64,000 nucleotides of DNA from assembly GCA_024291935.2 (NCBI GenBank), contig CM044317.1:61680730-61744729 (forward strand). The letters run 5' to 3'. The notes beneath the pieces were generated by a model. The model worked only from the letters and a program-made list of their open reading frames with translations, was not told the DNA's origin and did not search any database. Source of the DNA: Okapia johnstoni (taxonomy: Eukaryota > Chordata > Mammalia > Artiodactyla > Giraffidae). Below, one piece after another: positions 34,120-43,955 of this stretch. The position numbers and the translations under genes were made by a program. How positions within the stretch are numbered: position 1 is the first letter of the stretch; each line of letters begins with the position of its first letter.

Positions 34120-34635
34120 GAATATAGCCAATCAAATATAAGAACAAAAAAGAGAGTTATATATTCTCAAAGATTTTTCATGTAAAGATAGGGTCTTTTA
34201 AAAATCCTCATAACCCAAGTTCTTTTAAACAATCTCTTTTTCTAAAGATGAAGGCTTTTTTATTGTCCATTATGTTGAAAGTTCATAAGCTCTTGCAAGC
34301 TTGGAACAGATTGTGATACAACAGACCATTGTAGAATTTTCAGTTTGAAAGACAATGTACTCTGCCAGCTTTTACCTCTATGGCTTCTTCATCCCAACCT
34401 AAACCATACAATATCTACTCTAAGGGGCGCTTAGCCACATGTTACCTAAACTTCTGTTGAAAATCATTTATTTTCGGCTCATAGAGATCCCAAGTTATTA
34501 TCACAGTCAAATAGATAACTAAAAAAAAGCTTTTATACTTATTTTCAGCACACACTTTAATTAATTCAGTTCAAAGAGAAGGAATTTTTCTGTTGCTCTT
34601 CTGAAGATACTTGTTTATTGTCAATAACTGTGCTC
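34120..34635. other. No feature recognised
   Basis: Anonymous AT-rich sequence. Confidence 0.45.
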
Positions 34636-34834
34636 ACTGCTGCTGCTGCTGCTGCTAAGTCGCTTCAGTCGTGTCCGACTCTGTGTGACCCCATAGAAGG
34701 CAGCCCACCAGGCTCCTTCGTCTCTGGGATTCTCCAGGCAAGAATATTGGAGTGGGTTGCCATTTCCTTCTCCAGTGCATGAAAGGGAAAAGTGAAAGTG
34801 AAGTTGCTCACTAAGAGATGGTAAAAGCAGGGAA
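34636..34834 (-). mobile_element. Bov-A2-type SINE monomer with CTG tail
   Basis: Six CTG-type units (about 34639-34656) form the tail, followed by one Bov-A monomer and the 'gcatgaaagggaaaagtga' linker. The second monomer is replaced by the adjoining Bov-tA. Confidence 0.85.
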
Positions 34835-35024
34835 GCGAAAGTCACTCAGTTGTATCTGACTCTTTGCGACCACATGGACTATACAGTCCATGGAATTCTC
34901 CAGGCCAGAACACTGTAGTGGGTAGCCTTTCCCTTCTCCAGGGGATCTTCCCAACCCAGGGATTGAACCCAAGTCTCCCACACTGTGCTTGGATTCTTTA
35001 CCAGCTGAGCCACCAGGGAAGCCC
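34835..35024 (-). mobile_element. Bov-tA SINE
   Basis: Reverse-strand Bov-tA from 'gcgaaagtcactcagttg' to 'gagccaccagggaagccc', head at the right. Confidence 0.92.
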
Positions 35025-35142
35025 AAGAATACTGGAGTGGATAGCCTGTCCCTTCTCCAGGGGATCTTCCCAACCCAGGAATCACCCAGCCGGGGTCTCC
35101 TGCATTGCAGGGGATTCTTTACCAGCTGAACTACCAGGGAAT
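35025..35142 (-). mobile_element. Partial second Bov-tA copy (duplicated tRNA half)
   Basis: Starts in mid-element at 'aagaatactggagtggatag' and repeats the head half, ending 'gaactaccaggga'. Directly abuts the preceding SINE, which gives a two-headed arrangement. Confidence 0.88.
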
Positions 35143-35329
35143 ATAATGTGATGCTTTTAAATACTTCTATGGTATACTTAGTGAGAGCAAGATATTATTT
35201 GCTTATAGATTTGTAAAAGTAATTTAGAGATTATAAGACATGATTTTTTTTTCCTCCTAGTATTATTCCAAGTGTTTCTGTGAGGATATTTTTGATGAGA
35301 TTAACATTTAAATCAATATACTGAATATA

Positions 35330-35651
35330 GAAATTGCCCTCCCTAATGTGGGTTGGCCTCACCCAATCAGAAAACCTGAATAGAACCAAAAGTCTGACTT
35401 TCTCCTCAGTAAGAGAATTCTTTCTGCCTCTTTGCCTTCAAATTGGGACACTGGCTTTCTCCCTGCTTTTAGATTCAAAATGAATCATGGACTCTTCCCT
35501 GAATCTTAAATGTGCTGGCCTCAGGACTAGAACTAAGCTACTGACTCTTCTGGATCTATAGCTTGCCAACTCACCCTGCAGATCTAGGGATCTTGGGGTT
35601 TGCTAACCTCCATAACTTTGTGAGCCAGTTCCTTATAAAAAAATCTTTTCA

Positions 35652-35691
<40 letters not shown>

Positions 35692-35750
35692 TCTATATAC
35701 ATATAGTTTGTTCTGTTTCTCTGAAAAACCCTAATATACCCTACTCTTAG
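35330..35750 (+). mobile_element. Ancient mammalian repeat, family not resolved, with TA/CA microsatellite
   Basis: Ordered blocks 'ccctccctaatgtgggttgg', 'gcctgctttgcc'-like, 'ccagttccttataa' and 'gttctgtttctctg' match a repeat common in mammals that usually holds a TA-rich stretch before its end. I recall the sequence but cannot name its family with confidence. Confidence 0.5.
35657..35695. repeat. (TA)n(CA)n microsatellite
   Basis: About 14 TA units followed by CA units, within the ancient repeat. Likely length-variable between individuals. Confidence 0.92.
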
Positions 35751-35804
35751 TCACGAAGCATTCTCCTGTGTTTTCTTGTTTAGGAATCTACCTTCTACAT
35801 TTAG

Positions 35805-36450
35805 GTCTGTGATTTATCTCTAATGAGCTTATGGGTATGAAGGAAAGTAGAAATTGATCTTCATTTTTGTTTCCCTTCAGGAGTACATTCAATTGTTTCA
35901 GCACCATTTCTTTAAAAAAGCTTTTCTTTCTCCATCAAAATGATTTGATAAATCAGTCAAAAATAAATTGCCTATATAGATGTGCAATTAATCTAAACTC
36001 TATTGTATTCCACTGATATTTATTTCTTCCATATGCTATTACCACACAGTCTTAAATATAATAGCTTTACAGTAAGCCTTGTAATCAGATATAGAAAGTC
36101 CTCCAAGTTTCAATTTATCAAGATTGTTTTTACAATTCTAGATACTTTGAATTTCCATACAAATTTTAGAATGAATTTATTTCAACTAGTCTCTGGAATT
36201 TTGTTGACTTGCATTGAATCTGAAGATCAATTATGAAAAAATATTAACATTATTGAGTCTTGTAATCTGTTAGCATGTAATATCTATTTATATTTTTGTT
36301 AATTATTGTTTTCAACATTTAAACTTTTTAACAGAGTCTTTCATGTCTTTGGTTAGATTTGTTTCTAGACATTTGATAATTTTCTGAGTTTTATTCTGTT
36401 TTCACTTAGCGTATTTGATAATCCGTAAATAATTCAGAGGAGGAACAAAA
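35805..36450 (-). mobile_element. L1M LINE fragment, antisense
   Basis: Antisense L1 ORF2 blocks in order: 'tattccactgatatttattt', 'ctttacagtaagccttgtaa', 'atttccatacaaattttag', 'gcattgaatctgaagatca' and 'attattgagtcttgtaatc'. Old, many indels. Confidence 0.82.
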
Positions 36451-36509
36451 ATACCAAACACTAAATAAAACCTCTATCTGATAATTGTTGCACCTGGGGC
36501 TATCTCAGT

Positions 36510-37060
36510 GTCTCTCTTGGCTGAATGTTTCCTCTTTTTACTGTAAATCACATTTTTGTAGTTATTTATAAGTCATGTACTTTTTCATATATTCTGGGCA
36601 TTGTATATAAAATAGAGACTGAAATAAACATTACACCTAGTAAAGGCTATGCTCCTTCTTTGGTCAGGCTGTTAGCTAAACCAATACAGCTCTATTTAGT
36701 TTTAGTTTATAACTTGTTTAAAATTTTTATTTATTATTATTATTTTACTTTTTGACCATACCACATGGCACATGGGATCTTAGTTGTCTGACCAGGGATT
36801 GAACCTGTGCCCCCTGCATTGGAAGTGTGAAGTCTTAACCACTGGATGCCAGGGAAGACCCAGTTTTACATTTTTAGAATCAAAACTTTTTCTTTATCAG
36901 GGATTGAGATCTCAGCATGCCAAATTTTTAGCAATCCCTTTATGCTTTACAACTTAGGTGACAGCTTTCTGAATGGTAGGATCTCTCCTCTCTCCCTCTG
37001 CTTTAAATTCTGGCAGTCAAATTTTAATCACTGAGGAGTTCTTGTTTTCTAATCTCATCT
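36510..37060 (-). mobile_element. L1M LINE fragment, antisense, split by a CHR SINE
   Basis: Continuation of antisense L1M ('cattttctg'-like, 'ttctgggcattgtatata') up to 36725 and probably beyond the SINE at 36863-37020. The right part is less certain. Confidence 0.55.
36725..36861 (-). mobile_element. CHR-type SINE, short copy
   Basis: T/A-rich tail (36725-36746), 'ccacatggcacatgggatct', 'ccagggattgaacctgtg', and the head end 'ttaaccactggatgccaggg'. The middle is deleted. Confidence 0.88.
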
Positions 37061-37173
37061 TTGGCTTTCTAAACAATAAGAGATGTTTTTCCATTCCACT
37101 GACATTTCCCCAGCTTTCTGACAGTCTCTAGAGTGCTTTCCCTAAAAGCTTGGTGTGCACAAGTGCAGATGAT

Positions 37174-37317
37174 AATCAGTTCAATTCAGTCGCTCAGTCG
37201 TGTCTGCCTCTTTGCGACCCCATGGACTGTAGCATGTCAGACTTCCCTGTCCATCACCAACTCCCAGAGCCTCCTCAAACTCATGTCCATTGAGTCGGTG
37301 ATGCCATCCAACCATGT
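37174..37317 (-). mobile_element. BovB LINE 3' end
   Basis: The terminal about 145 bp of BovB in reverse orientation, from 'cagttcaattcagtcgctc' to 'gatgccatccaaccatg'. The truncation point is close to that of the copy at 17737-17883. Confidence 0.9.
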
Positions 37318-37955
37318 TCATAGAATTTCTCTCCACATCCTGCCCTATTACCATCCCCAGGAAGCCCTAGTCTTACTTGTGGAAAGGCCCACTTCTCAGG
37401 GAATGGGACACTCTGTCAGCTTTCCCAGATTTTGTTTCATTATAATTACTCATATGCTTACTGAAGACTCATAAAGAAGACTTAGGAAGTGGGTGTACAT
37501 ACCAGGTGGCTGGGGGTCCTTAGGATTTCAGCTCATCACTACAGCCTCCATGTGGCCATTAAAATTTCTTAAATTTTAGTTGGTTTCTCCTTACTGCAGT
37601 TCAGGCAGTTTTGATGAAAGTGATGGCAGGTGCCTTCTCTCTCAGAATAGTTTATTACTTTCTGGAATTTAATTCAGTCATGTTCTTTGTGACCTTGGCT
37701 TTCTGGTGGGTTTAAAAAGATAAATGTATAATAGTGAAGTTTATCTGACTTGTTCTCATTATTAACATGGGAGCCAAGTCCTTTTAACTGAAAGTAGGAG
37801 TCCCAAATCAGCATGCTGCTTTTTAATTCACTGGTGTTGCAAATAATAGATACAAAAAAGCATGGAGTTCTTTAGTGGCATGAACTTGTTCCTATGGCTG
37901 AGAGCAACTTCTTTGATCTTATACTGTCCCATTTTTGATTAATCTGTTGCTGATG
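37318..37955. other. No feature recognised
   Basis: Anonymous sequence without repeats that I recognise or supported frames. Confidence 0.45.
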
Positions 37956-38245
37956 AATGGTGATAGTGCTGCTGCTGCTGCTAAGTCGCTTCAGTCATAT
38001 CCGACTCTTTGTGACCCCATAGACGGCAGCCCACCAGGCTCTTCTGTCCCTGGGATTCTCCAGGCAAGAATACTGGAGTGGGTTGCCATTTCCTTCTCCA
38101 GTGCATGCACACAGGCTAAGTCGCTTCAGTCGTGTCTGACTCTGTGCAACCCTATGGACAGCAGCCCACCAGGCTCCTCTGTCCACAGGATTCTCTAGGC
38201 AAGAATACTGGAGTGGGTTGCCATTTCCTTCTCTAAATGGTGATA
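37956..38245 (-). mobile_element. Bov-A2 SINE with perfect 10-bp target-site duplication
   Basis: CTG tail at the left, then two reverse Bov-A monomers, both beginning 'taagtcgcttcagtc'. The linker differs from the copy at 23543 ('gcatgcacacagg'). Flanked by aatggtgata at 37956-37965 and 38236-38245. Confidence 0.95.
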
Positions 38246-38775
38246 ATAAGATCATTCTAAACATGAAAAAAGTAATTCTCTGGGAACCTAACATGAATTT
38301 TTAGTTTCAGGGAAAAGTTGGTATGTCATAGGACTGAATAAAAGAAGTGCTAAGATGCTTTCTTCTTCTCTGGCTGTGTGTCTGTAGCACAGCTTAGCTG
38401 TGTCCTTCAGAGATGCACATAAAACTATCACTTTCTGTCTATACTCAAAAGTGACTTTCCCAAGTATACTTTTAGGGGGTGAGTAGAAACTTGTCCTTTG
38501 GTTAGGAAGTCTAGTGTGATAATGAGAGTAGTTCCACTCTTCAAGGTCCCTGAACATTCAATTCCACTCTATACCCCGTACTTCCTTCCTCAAAGGCCAA
38601 TATTTAAGAATATCTCTCTCATCTTTTCACCTTTCCATGCTCTATCACTGAGACACTCTAGTAATAATTTAATGGTTGAAAATTTGGAGTCTGATGCCTG
38701 GTGGCTTTGATTAAATCTTAATCACACATCTTTTGTTGTGTAACTTGGGCATGTTATTGTACTTAATCTCTCTGT
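38246..38775. other. No feature recognised
   Basis: Anonymous sequence. An 89-codon minus-strand frame (38288-38557) has no recognisable content. Confidence 0.45.
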
Positions 38776-38957
38776 ACTTTGTGTGACCCCATGGACTGTA
38801 GTCCACCAGCCTCCTCTGTCCATGGAGTTCTCCAGACAATAATACTGGAGTGGGTAGCCATTCCCTACTCCAAGGGATCTTCCTGACCCAGGGATCAAAT
38901 CTGAGTCTCCTGCATTGTAGGTAGATTCTTTACTGTCTGAGCTACCAGGGAAGCCCC
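38776..38957 (-). mobile_element. Bov-tA SINE
   Basis: Reverse strand from 'actttgtgtgaccccatgg' to 'gagctaccagggaagcccc'. The A-half end is shortened at the left. Confidence 0.9.
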
Positions 38958-38974
38958 TACTTAGCACTTAAATG

Positions 38975-39215
38975 TGAGCTGTGTTATAATATTATTGGCA
39001 CTTTCAAATGTCCAGGTAATGTGCTAAACAATTTTCAAGCACTGTCTCAAGTAAGAATCCTCTCATTTCCTGTGATATCAGTATTATCATCTCCACTTAG
39101 CTGATGTAGAATTTCAGGCTCAAATAGATTAGACTGCACAATCGTTAAGATGAAACCAGAAGTTAAGGTCAGATCTTTTCATTCTAGAGTCATGCACTTA
39201 ACCATAGCATTGCTA
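38975..39215 (-). mobile_element. MIR SINE
   Basis: Reverse MIR: 'gtaatgtgctaaacaatttt', 'cagtattatcatctccactt', then 'gatgaaaccagaagttaagg' and 'catgcacttaaccatag'. Confidence 0.75.
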
Positions 39216-39700
39216 ATTCTTATTTCAGGTGTCATTTTCCGTGAAACATGTTACAGAATTCACCTGTGTAAAATGTTGCAGGGTTTTAATATCTCAATGG
39301 AGAAATTGCTTAGGAATCCAGAAGCTCTTGATTCTGGGACAACATATCTACTACTCTCAAGAGTAAACTTATAATGTTCCTATTCTACCAACACCGTTAA
39401 AAGCTGTAGGAATGAACCTAAGAGGTACTCAGTATCAAGTAACATTACCAACACTCACAATAGCTAATATTAATAATTCATAATGTCTGTGAAACTATGT
39501 GAAATAAATTCAATATTTCATTTTCTATTTTGGGGCAAACCTGTTTAAAAAGGTATTTCTCCTCTTAAGTACAGTTGAGGGTAATGAAGATCTGATTGGA
39601 GTTGAATTACGTGTCCGAGATGATATAACTAGAAACAACTAGAGCCAGGAATTGCTCCCTGGTCTTCTTGTCTCCAGGGTCCATATTTCTAGTGACTCCG
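39216..39700. other. No feature recognised
   Basis: Anonymous AT-rich sequence. Confidence 0.45.
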
Positions 39701-39703
39701 TAC

Positions 39704-39800
39704 GGGATGACCAACTGCTGTAGCATGCCTTGGACTGTAGGATTTCCCAGAATGTGGGACTTGCAGAGTTAAATTTGGGATGGACCCAGGGAAACCACAA
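39704..39800 (+). mobile_element. Ancient short repeat, same family as 56797-56890
   Basis: The segment 'gggatgaccaactgctgtag', then 'ggatttcccagaatgtggga' and 'ttgggatggacccaggg' aligns along its length with 56797-56890. I recognise the consensus style (alternating GGGAC and TTTCC/TTTGC blocks) as a dispersed mammalian element but cannot name it. Confidence 0.45.
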
Positions 39801-40486
39801 TATTGACTCTGATTTTTCATGAAAACTCCAAAATTACCTGTATAAAGAGTCTAGGGCTGGAAGGATAGGTTTATAGGATATGGTGATGTCCTGAATAGTT
39901 GCATGGTATGAAGTGCTTAAGGCTTTCATTATCTTCTTGGCCCTTAATACCTTCGTTGACTATACCCTTCTTCTCAATGCTCCTAAAAGAAACTGTAATA
40001 GTCTGAGAAACTCAGAAAGCCCTGAAAATTCTGGCAAATCTAGAAACACTACTGGATGTACAGTGTTCCATCAGTTCTGAATTTGTTATGGCATGAAGCT
40101 TCCTTTCTTATCTTATAGACATTTTTCCTTCAGTACCAGGATAAAGAACCCAGTCATGTTCAGCGGAATTTTGCCTTCCTCAGGCAGAAGAAACCACAAG
40201 TGAGGAGTCAGCTGTGCCTCAGCAATAGGTCAATAAGACAAGCCAGAATAATCTATGGGAGTCAGTAAATAGACCATAAGGGACAGCTAGGAGAGAGGCT
40301 TTCATTTGCTATTCTGAAAAATGTAAAAGAAAAATTACCTGATCATGACTTATTGAGGGCATTAGGGAATCAGCAATTGTCAATTCTGCTGAAGGGAAGC
40401 AATTTAAGTAGACAGACAGGTGGGAGCCCTTACAGAGTCTTTGTGCAAAGAGTATGAGAAAGGAAAACAAGTGAAGGCTCACACTG
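39801..40486. other. No feature recognised
   Basis: Anonymous sequence. Confidence 0.45.
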
Positions 40487-40638
40487 CACAGTTCTAAAAG
40501 TGAGTGAAAGTCACTCAGTTGTGTCCAACTCTTTGCGACCCCATGGACTATAGCCCACCAGGCTCCTCTGCCCATGGGATTCTCCAGGCAAGAATACTGG
40601 AGTGGGCTGCCATTTCCTGCTCCTGCACAGAGTTCTAA
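40487..40638 (-). mobile_element. Bov-A monomer SINE with probable target-site duplication
   Basis: Single reverse Bov-A unit (about 40501-40625). Flanks cacagttctaa (40487-40497) and cacagagttctaa (about 40626-40638) match apart from a 2-bp indel. Confidence 0.85.
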
Positions 40639-41124
40639 GTATAGCTGTCTTCTCAACAAACTGAGACTCGAGTCTCAGTTCTCAACAGAAACTGTGGGTT
40701 CTTATAGATGACTTGAAATAAGAACCTGATCTAAATGCATCAAAGGGATTCCAAAAGGATGACACAATGTTTTTCCTCCCCAGATGGCATCACCCCTCCC
40801 TTCCTATAATTTAAAGAAGTAACTATGTACCAAAAAGGGTATTAATGTATTTTTTGCCAATTGTGGAATAATGTGTTCCATTCACGCTAGATATAGGGTA
40901 GAAGTTTTTTTTTTTTTCGTTTTTTATTATTTATGTTTCTTTGTTTTTTGTATCAAAAAGTATAATGTTTTATACATGAAAAGTCCCAAACAATGCTCCT
41001 TTGTTTGCTTTTGACAAGAGGACAAAACCCAGAGAATTGTGAGAAAGTTGACAAAATTTAATAATCATAATAAAAATATTTGTTACATGATAATTTTAGT
41101 TCAAAAATTAATAATTAATTTTAA
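40639..41124. other. No gene; poly-T tract at about 40908-40935
   Basis: Anonymous AT-rich sequence with a T-rich low-complexity run. Confidence 0.5.
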
Positions 41125-41310
41125 ATCATATTTAATCTTCACAATAATCTTTGAGTTTTCCCACATTTTATTGATGGAGGAGCAGGAACATGGAATTTAT
41201 GTAACTTGTTCATGATTTCACACCCAGTGGATTGAATAGGAAAGATTCAAGTACTGGTGTTCCTGTCTCCAAAAGAAGTGCTCTTAATTACTGCACAATA
41301 ATACTTCAAG
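41125..41310 (-). mobile_element. MIR SINE
   Basis: Reverse MIR: 'tttaatcttcacaataatct', 'gatggaggagcaggaaca', 'gtaacttgttcatgatttca' and 'gtgctcttaattactgcac'. Confidence 0.75.
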
Positions 41311-42785
41311 AGGTATGTATTTGTAGTTGGAGGCTTCTAGACTGTGTGGACACCAAGTATATCAGTAAAGTTTCAATCAGAGAAGCAGAACTGCTTTGTT
41401 ATAGATGTTTGAACTTACCCACTGTGGGAACCAGTTAAGTAATTTCTGTAAAGCTGTTGTTTTCATATATGTTATATGAGTCTGAAATCCACAAGACATG
41501 TAATTGGGAAGGGAAAATGGATATAAAGTAGGAGAGAAAACAAAACAATTCAGAACCAATGAACAAAGCTGAAATTTACAAGAATCAGATAAAGCCCACA
41601 TTGGCTTTCACAGCCTTCAACTCTGACACCTGGTATCCTTGGTGGCCTTCAGAAGTTGGTACCCTTCATCTGAGAGTGAACAGCTACCCTAGCTTTCCAG
41701 GACAGAGAGGCTAATGCCAGAATAAACGGGTCTCTGTGACAAAATGGAAGCTGGAGTGATCTTGCTTATTAGAACTTTACCTTTTACTTTTAACAAGTAC
41801 TCACTTGGATAATTTGTGCTTGCCTTTTCCACAATTCTGGTCTTCCTGAATCTATAGGTTCTGAATCTATAGGTTCTTTTTCCAGAGGGGAAATGCTTCT
41901 GATTTGTGACTCAGTGAGTCTTCCGTTAAACTTAAAGCTATGCCTGTTATATTATGTTCCTTTGTATTTTTTGTAATGAGATAATCAGGCAAGGAAAGAG
42001 CTATCCTATGAAGGGTAACTGACTGTGATCATCAGGATATGGAAGGGATTTTATTATATAATTTGGGCGGGAAGAAGTATACAATATACTTGGATTCAGA
42101 TGATCTATTGGAGCTTTTCTTTCAGTTCTTTGTCCAATATAGGGAATCAATGGACAAATGCAGCAACCATAGCTTGAGAAGGGCAATATGACCAGGGATG
42201 AAGTTCTATCTCCTTTTGCATCATAGTCTACACCAGTACATTATGGTGCCTGGACCAGTGGAGGTGCCAGCTGGGGATGAGTGTAATCTAGATGACCAGG
42301 TGGAAAAGGAAAGAGATGATGAGTATTATTTTGAGCTTGAGACCAGCTCCAGCAATGATTCTTACTGATGACATATTTGTAAGATTCCCTATGAAAAGAG
42401 ATCAATCAAAATACTGGCTCATCTGTGTTCCAGATGAGGTGAATTTACCTTATGGAGCAAGTTGATGCAAGCAGCTGCAATGGATGTTGTGAGGTGCTGG
42501 CCGGATGCCCTCTTTAGAAATAAACACACATTTTACCAGCCTCAGCTTCCAGAGGTTTTGATTGTTGAATTATCAGGATTCCTCTGTAGGAATCACATTT
42601 GTCAAAGGAAGCTGCCTTTTCCACTTCTCTTTCACGGGGGCATCCTACACCCATGACTGGACCGTATGAGGGTACAAAGCCCCAGCTTCCTTATAAAATC
42701 AAGATAATTTTGCAGGTCCACCACAGATCTGGAGCTCCTCATGTTGGTTTATACCTCTGTTTCTAACTCCTGTTCAATCTCTCCA
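41311..42785. other. No gene recognised; small tandem duplication at 41846-41875
   Basis: About 1.5 kb of anonymous sequence, possibly decayed retroviral or unique DNA. Short frames at 41377-41601 (-), 42001-42186 (-) and 42462-42656 (+) show no domain. A 15-bp unit, ctgaatctataggtt, is repeated twice in tandem. Confidence 0.45.
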
Positions 42786-42990
42786 TTGGCTTACCTTGTA
42801 ACTCAATTGGTGAAGAATCTGCTTGCAATGCAGGAGACCCGGGTTTGATTCCTGGGACAGGAAGAACCACTGGAGAAGGAAATATCAACCCACTCCAGTA
42901 TTCTTGCCTGGAGAATCCCATGGACTGAAGAGCCTGGCAGGCTACAGTCTATAGGGTCACAAGAGTCAGACACGACTGAGCGACTAAAAT
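42786..42990 (+). mobile_element. Bov-tA SINE
   Basis: Sense Bov-tA: 'gcaatgcaggagacccgggt', B-box-like 'tttgattcctggga', body and 'gacacgactgagcgactaaa'. Confidence 0.92.
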
Positions 42991-43400
42991 GCCACCAACC
43001 TCTCAAGCACCCAATCCTGCCTCCATTATCCCTCACCAATGTCCCTGAAGGTATTTCTTAACAAGCCTCATGCATGCAAATCCCAGGGATGCAGTTTGCT
43101 TTCTGAGTAATCCATCTTAAGACATAGTGTAATACAGAAAACAAGATAACCTTAGTACAAGAAAAGATACAGTAATGGGCTTTAGGTCACAGTTTATGTC
43201 CTAGTTTACCTTTTTTCTCCACTCCCTAGGAACTTAGAAGCTGTAGCAGGCACACATGTTAAAAAAGCTAAACACACCAATTTGAGGTCAGTTAATGTAC
43301 CTCATATATTGAGATGAGGATTAAAATAACTTCAGTGGAATGAAACCATGATTCTTTGGAGTTCCAGAAGCTACTTAGTAAGCACAAGATTGAACATTAG
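42991..43400. other. No feature recognised
   Basis: Anonymous AT-rich sequence. Confidence 0.45.
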
Positions 43401-43401
43401 T

Positions 43402-43615
43402 AATTGGCAAACAGTAATTCATGAGCCAAATGTGGTCTGCTGCTTATTTCTGTAGACAAAGTTATCAAAACACAGGTACATCCTTCTTTTGTCTTGGCTA
43501 GGCTGCTCTTTGGCTTGCATGTCAGGGCCAAGTAGTTGTGATTGAACCTATATGACCTTCAAAGCCTAGAATATGTACTCTCTGACCCTTTACACTAAAA
43601 ATTTTTCAACTCAAG
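43402..43615 (+). mobile_element. MER1-type hAT-Charlie DNA transposon remnant
   Basis: 'attggcaaacagtaattcat' near the 5' terminus, 'atgtggtctgctgcttattt', 'aagtagttgtgattgaacc' and 'ccttcaaagcctagaatat' follow the same family as the element at 23402-23891, in the opposite orientation. Diverged, ends eroded. Confidence 0.72.
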
Positions 43616-43955
43616 AAGAAACCTGATTTGAAAATAGGTAATATAAAGAAGACTGGGTTGAGGGATCAGTAATAGTTGACTCTAAGCTGGAGAGGAAGTG
43701 ACTTCTGGAGGAAATATCAAGTAAATTTGCATCAAGAAAATGTTACAGTATCCCAATAGACATAGGCAGTGGCCATTACCATAGCCCTCTGCCCTAGAAA
43801 GGTCACATCTGTTGCCTTGGATCACACTGCATAGTCATAGTAACAAAGCTAATTCTGAGATATAACATAGGTTGATATTAAGAAATGTTGGCTTCTTCCT
43901 GCTTCATTTCGCCAAAGAAGATGAAGTTGAGGCTGTCTTAATCAAGGATTTGTTG
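43616..43955. other. No feature recognised
   Basis: Anonymous sequence before the large BovB. Confidence 0.45.

Noticed and set aside
34639..34656. CTG triplet run, considered as an expandable coding-type repeat
   Set aside because: It is the tail of a Bov-A2 SINE, as at 23543 and 37966, and lies in no gene.
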